From: UBA1563 sp041667115 | Lineage (GTDB): Bacteria > Bacteroidota > Ignavibacteria > Ignavibacteriales > Ignavibacteriaceae | DNA length: 41,120 bases | Assembly: GCA_041667115.1 (NCBI GenBank) | Contig: JBAYFO010000031.1 | Coordinates: 1 to 41,120 of the forward strand | Direction of reading: 5' to 3' | Part shown: positions 39,229 to 41,120 of the stretch, in pieces | Position numbering within the stretch: the first letter of the stretch is position 1 | Layout: the number at the start of each line of letters is the position of its first letter | Notes under the pieces: generated by a model | Told to the model about the DNA's origin: nothing | Seen by the model: the letters and a program-made list of their open reading frames with translations, nothing else | The model's database searches: none | Position numbers and translations under genes: made by a program

Positions 39229-40242
39229 TTACTTAAGTAAATATCTCCATATACCTCTATAATTATTTGCAGCGAAAACATAATTATCATGAACAACCGC
39301 ATAATAAAATAGCGAGTATGTTGCATCATCCAAACCTTTATTGCAAAGATTCCAAGTATTCCCGTTATCGAATGAAATCTTTATTACAGAATCTATTGAA
39401 GCTACTACAGTACTACCATGCGCTACAACAAAATGCCGCATATAATCAGTGATGTTGGATATTTTTACCCAAGTCGAACTATAAAAATTATACCGGTATA
39501 AGCCTTGCTCCACATTCGATTCCTCAGTTGCAAAATAAAATGAATCGGATACTGCAAAACTCCATAAAGACGAATGATCAGACAATCCATCATTCATTGA
39601 TTGCCAGTTGTTACCATTGTCATTTGAAGAATAAATTCCACTAAAAAACGGACAAGCAAATAGTTTATTATTGTTTTTTATGAGTAATTCAATTCGCGGG
39701 TAATACACAGATGTGGTTATTGGGAAACCATTCTTAAAAGATGTCCAACTATTCCCTAAATCGGATGAACGATAAATTTCCGCATCATCTCCTACACCTA
39801 TATACAAGAAAGTAGAATCCATCGTAATTGAATGAATATACTCTAATCCTAAACCGCTGCTTGTTGGCTTAATCCATGTCTCCCCAAAGTCACTGGAAAT
39901 AAAAACACCCTTACCTTCTGTTGTTATAGCCATGAAGTTGTTGTATCCGGTAATGTCACCAACCCAAGCGCTGTCGGGTAAACCTATTCCTATATTTTTC
40001 CATGACTCTCCATCATTTGTTGATGAATAAAGTTTATAATTTACAAACACATAAATTTTGCTCCCGATACTTGCAATTCTATATGCCCCAAGTGGGAGAC
40101 CATTTGTAACATTTGCCCATGTATTTATATCTTCTTGTGAATTGTTTTTTATTTCTGTTGGATTACTTTCTTTACAAGTATAAAAAATAAAAACACTCAA
40201 GAAAGTCAGTGTAAATATGATTTTATCAAATATTTTTTTCAT
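39229..40242 (-). CDS. Asp-box (BNR/sortilin-like) propeller lipoprotein
   Basis: 337 residues. The N-terminus MKKIFDKIIFTLTFLSVFIF leads to the lipobox YTCKES. About six propeller blades carry Asp-box turns: SSTNDGESWKNI, SSDFGETWIKP, SSDLGNSWTSF, SSNDNGNNWQSM and SFDNGNTWNLC. They alternate with strands such as LFACPFFSGIY and YVFAANNYRGIW. The architecture matches the N-terminal propeller of the 1310-residue protein, but here it is a stand-alone lipoprotein. There is no catalytic Asp-box sialidase signature (RIP). It is probably surface-exposed with a binding role. Stop codon TAA at 39229 lies within TTACTTAAGTAA. Confidence 0.85.
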   Translation of the reverse strand: MKKIFDKIIFTLTFLSVFIFYTCKESNPTEIKNNSQEDINTWANVTNGLPLGAYRIASIGSKIYVFVNYKLYSSTNDGESWKNIGIGLPDSAWVGDITGYNNFMAITTEGKGVFISSDFGETWIKPTSSGLGLEYIHSITMDSTFLYIGVGDDAEIYRSSDLGNSWTSFKNGFPITTSVYYPRIELLIKNNNKLFACPFFSGIYSSNDNGNNWQSMNDGLSDHSSLWSFAVSDSFYFATEESNVEQGLYRYNFYSSTWVKISNITDYMRHFVVAHGSTVVASIDSVIKISFDNGNTWNLCNKGLDDATYSLFYYAVVHDNYVFAANNYRGIWRYLLK

Positions 40243-40265
40243 AACTCATCCTATTTTTATAAATG

Positions 40266-40320
40266 CCTGCCGTAACCTTCAAGGTCTAACTCATCTTGGG
40301 CGCTGACCTCGAAGGTTTGG
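40266..40320. repeat. REP-like palindrome family B, copy 2
   Basis: A 55-bp near-copy of 38001-38055. The left arm carries one change (CCTTCAAGGTC), so the stem is slightly weaker. It lies between the propeller lipoprotein and the last barrel gene. Confidence 0.85.
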
Positions 40321-40362
40321 AATGCCTATTTGGCAACGGCAGATTAATAAGTTCTGCTATTT

Positions 40363-40956
40363 CTAGAATTGCCCAACATATAGGCTAAAATTAAAACTGG
40401 AATAGTTTTTTACCTTATTAAAATTTGTATAAAATGATAAACCCATGCCGATATATCTCGTTATCTCTTCTCTCATTTCGATTCCAACCGGTAAACCAAA
40501 ACCGCTAACTATTTTAGAATTATAAGAATCGTCAAAAAAATCATCTTGAATTAACGTAGTCCTTTTTAATCCTTCATTATATGATATTCCAATCTTGCCA
40601 ACTAGTGAATAATTGAAATCTTTCTTGATGATTAATAAAAATGGGAAAGGGAAAAGCAATCCTCTCATTGAAAAATCTATAGACCTCCCATATTTAAGTT
40701 CATAGGATTTTATATACTCTCCTGGATCCTTAAACAATGCTATTTCACCAGAATTCACATAACTAAAACTGAAATTATTATTCTGGGTTTCATAATTAAT
40801 TGATCCTAAAATATTTAAACCGACATCAGAATTTGAATATTTTGCGAAACTAATACCATACCCAATTTGTCCCCAGAATGAATCTTTCTTTTCATATTGT
40901 GCAATAGATAAAGTATTTCCTAAAATTAAAAGGATTAATAAATGAATGTATTTCAT
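40363..40956 (-). CDS. Small outer-membrane beta-barrel protein
   Basis: 197 residues with signal peptide MKYIHLLILLILGNTLSIAQ. Alternating strands (FWGQIGYGISFAKYSNSDVG, NFSFSYVNSGEIALF, KIVSGFGLPVGIEMREEITR, IGMGLSFYTNF) and the C-terminal strand FNFSLYVGQF fit an 8-stranded barrel. It is not obviously homologous to the other short barrels in this region. A full cassette-type element (40981-41033) lies just upstream. Function unknown. Confidence 0.78.
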   Translation of the reverse strand: MKYIHLLILLILGNTLSIAQYEKKDSFWGQIGYGISFAKYSNSDVGLNILGSINYETQNNNFSFSYVNSGEIALFKDPGEYIKSYELKYGRSIDFSMRGLLFPFPFLLIIKKDFNYSLVGKIGISYNEGLKRTTLIQDDFFDDSYNSKIVSGFGLPVGIEMREEITRYIGMGLSFYTNFNKVKNYSSFNFSLYVGQF

Positions 40957-40980
40957 AAAACACCTAATTTATTAGTAAAA

Positions 40981-41033
40981 CCTAACTGTGTTAAAATGTC
41001 TTGCTTAACAAGTTGTTAAAACCCAACATCGCC
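40981..41033 (-). repeat. Cassette-type intergenic element, copy 9
   Basis: Minus strand: left half GGGCGATGTTGGGTTTTAAC and right half TTTTAACACAGTTAGGT. GTTAGGT fits GTTRRRY. The centre contains AACTTGTTAAGCAAG, a small hairpin. Confidence 0.72.
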
Positions 41034-41075
41034 CTAGTGATTATTTTGTATTTCATCCTCATTCTGCTTTTTATT

Positions 41076-41092
41076 GATCCTCTACGAGGATC
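41076..41092. repeat. REP-like palindrome family A, copy 4 (internally deleted)
   Basis: GATCCTCTACGAGGATC is a compact palindrome with the outer arms of the family but without the 19-nt centre of the other copies. It is preceded by the same 23-24 bp leader as copy 2. Confidence 0.75.
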
Positions 41093-41120
41093 ATTCTTTT
41101 ACGAGAACATTTTTTTACAA

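Noticed and set aside
39120..39329. 69-residue minus-strand frame overlapping the end of the propeller gene
   Set aside because: Most of it is translation of palindromic repeats (CGCCAAAGG-type hairpins), and its start lies inside the well-supported propeller gene in another frame.
30831..41033. Calling the repeats bona fide integron attC sites
   Set aside because: The right core GTTRRRY fits in some copies, but the left RYYYAAC core is not evident in any and no integrase is visible, so only 'attC-like' is justified.
1..41120. CRISPR array
   Set aside because: Intergenic repeats are irregularly spaced, palindromic and separated by genes; no short regular repeat-spacer pattern or cas gene is present.

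Overview
The window looks like chromosomal DNA of a low-GC member of the Ignavibacteria/Chlorobi-Bacteroidota assemblage. The main reason is five secreted proteins that end in the type IX secretion (T9SS) sorting domain typical of this group (NYPNPFNPxT, then VxLxVYDxLGxEV, xSGxYFYxL and a final KKMxLLK). Others are a LytTR/propeller two-component pair, many lipoproteins and small beta-barrels, and palindromic intergenic repeats. Nearly everything is on the minus strand. No tRNA, rRNA, CRISPR array, transposase or integrase was seen.

Region 1 (1-16.6 kb) is a carbohydrate-utilisation locus. Read on the minus strand it runs: LacI-type regulator, GH94 phosphorylase, MalK/UgpC-type ATPase, GH2 hydrolase, a secreted GH144/PF10091 'glycoamylase' with a T9SS tail, a lipoprotein solute-binding protein, and a sugar-ABC permease cut by the window edge. 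A divergent plus-strand gene encodes a large secreted protein with a discoidin-like domain and a probable (alpha/alpha)6 catalytic module. Next, convergent to it, is a secreted protein with two CBM9-like domains. A perfect LacI-type palindrome lies before the CBM9-like gene and a 12/14 match lies in the lacI/divergent promoter region, so one regulator probably controls all three transcription units. GH144 together with GH94 suggests beta-1,2-glucan (sophoro-oligosaccharide) use: extracellular cleavage, ABC import, then phosphorolysis and hydrolysis. This is an inference from family membership.

Region 2 (16.7-22.3 kb) starts with decay: a SpoIIE/PP2C phosphatase remnant with in-frame stops and a frameshifted alpha/beta-hydrolase. 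It continues with an intact operon for a LytTR response regulator and a periplasmic-propeller LytS-type kinase.

Region 3 (22.3-28.9 kb) holds two large repeat-rich T9SS surface proteins that share an unnamed domain of about 170 residues. A small 82-residue gene is translationally coupled to the second.

Region 4 (29-41.1 kb) is a same-strand series of small, mostly unrecognised genes: lipoproteins, beta-barrels, membrane proteins, a DHCW-motif cupin, a HEAT-like protein and Asp-box propellers. Most genes or short gene groups are separated by a recurring imperfect-hairpin element whose right end resembles an integron attC core (GTTRRRY). Two families of REP-like palindromes are interspersed. 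The layout resembles a gene-cassette array, but the canonical left attC core is not evident and no integrase is visible, so this remains a hypothesis. It is the part of the window most likely to be undescribed.
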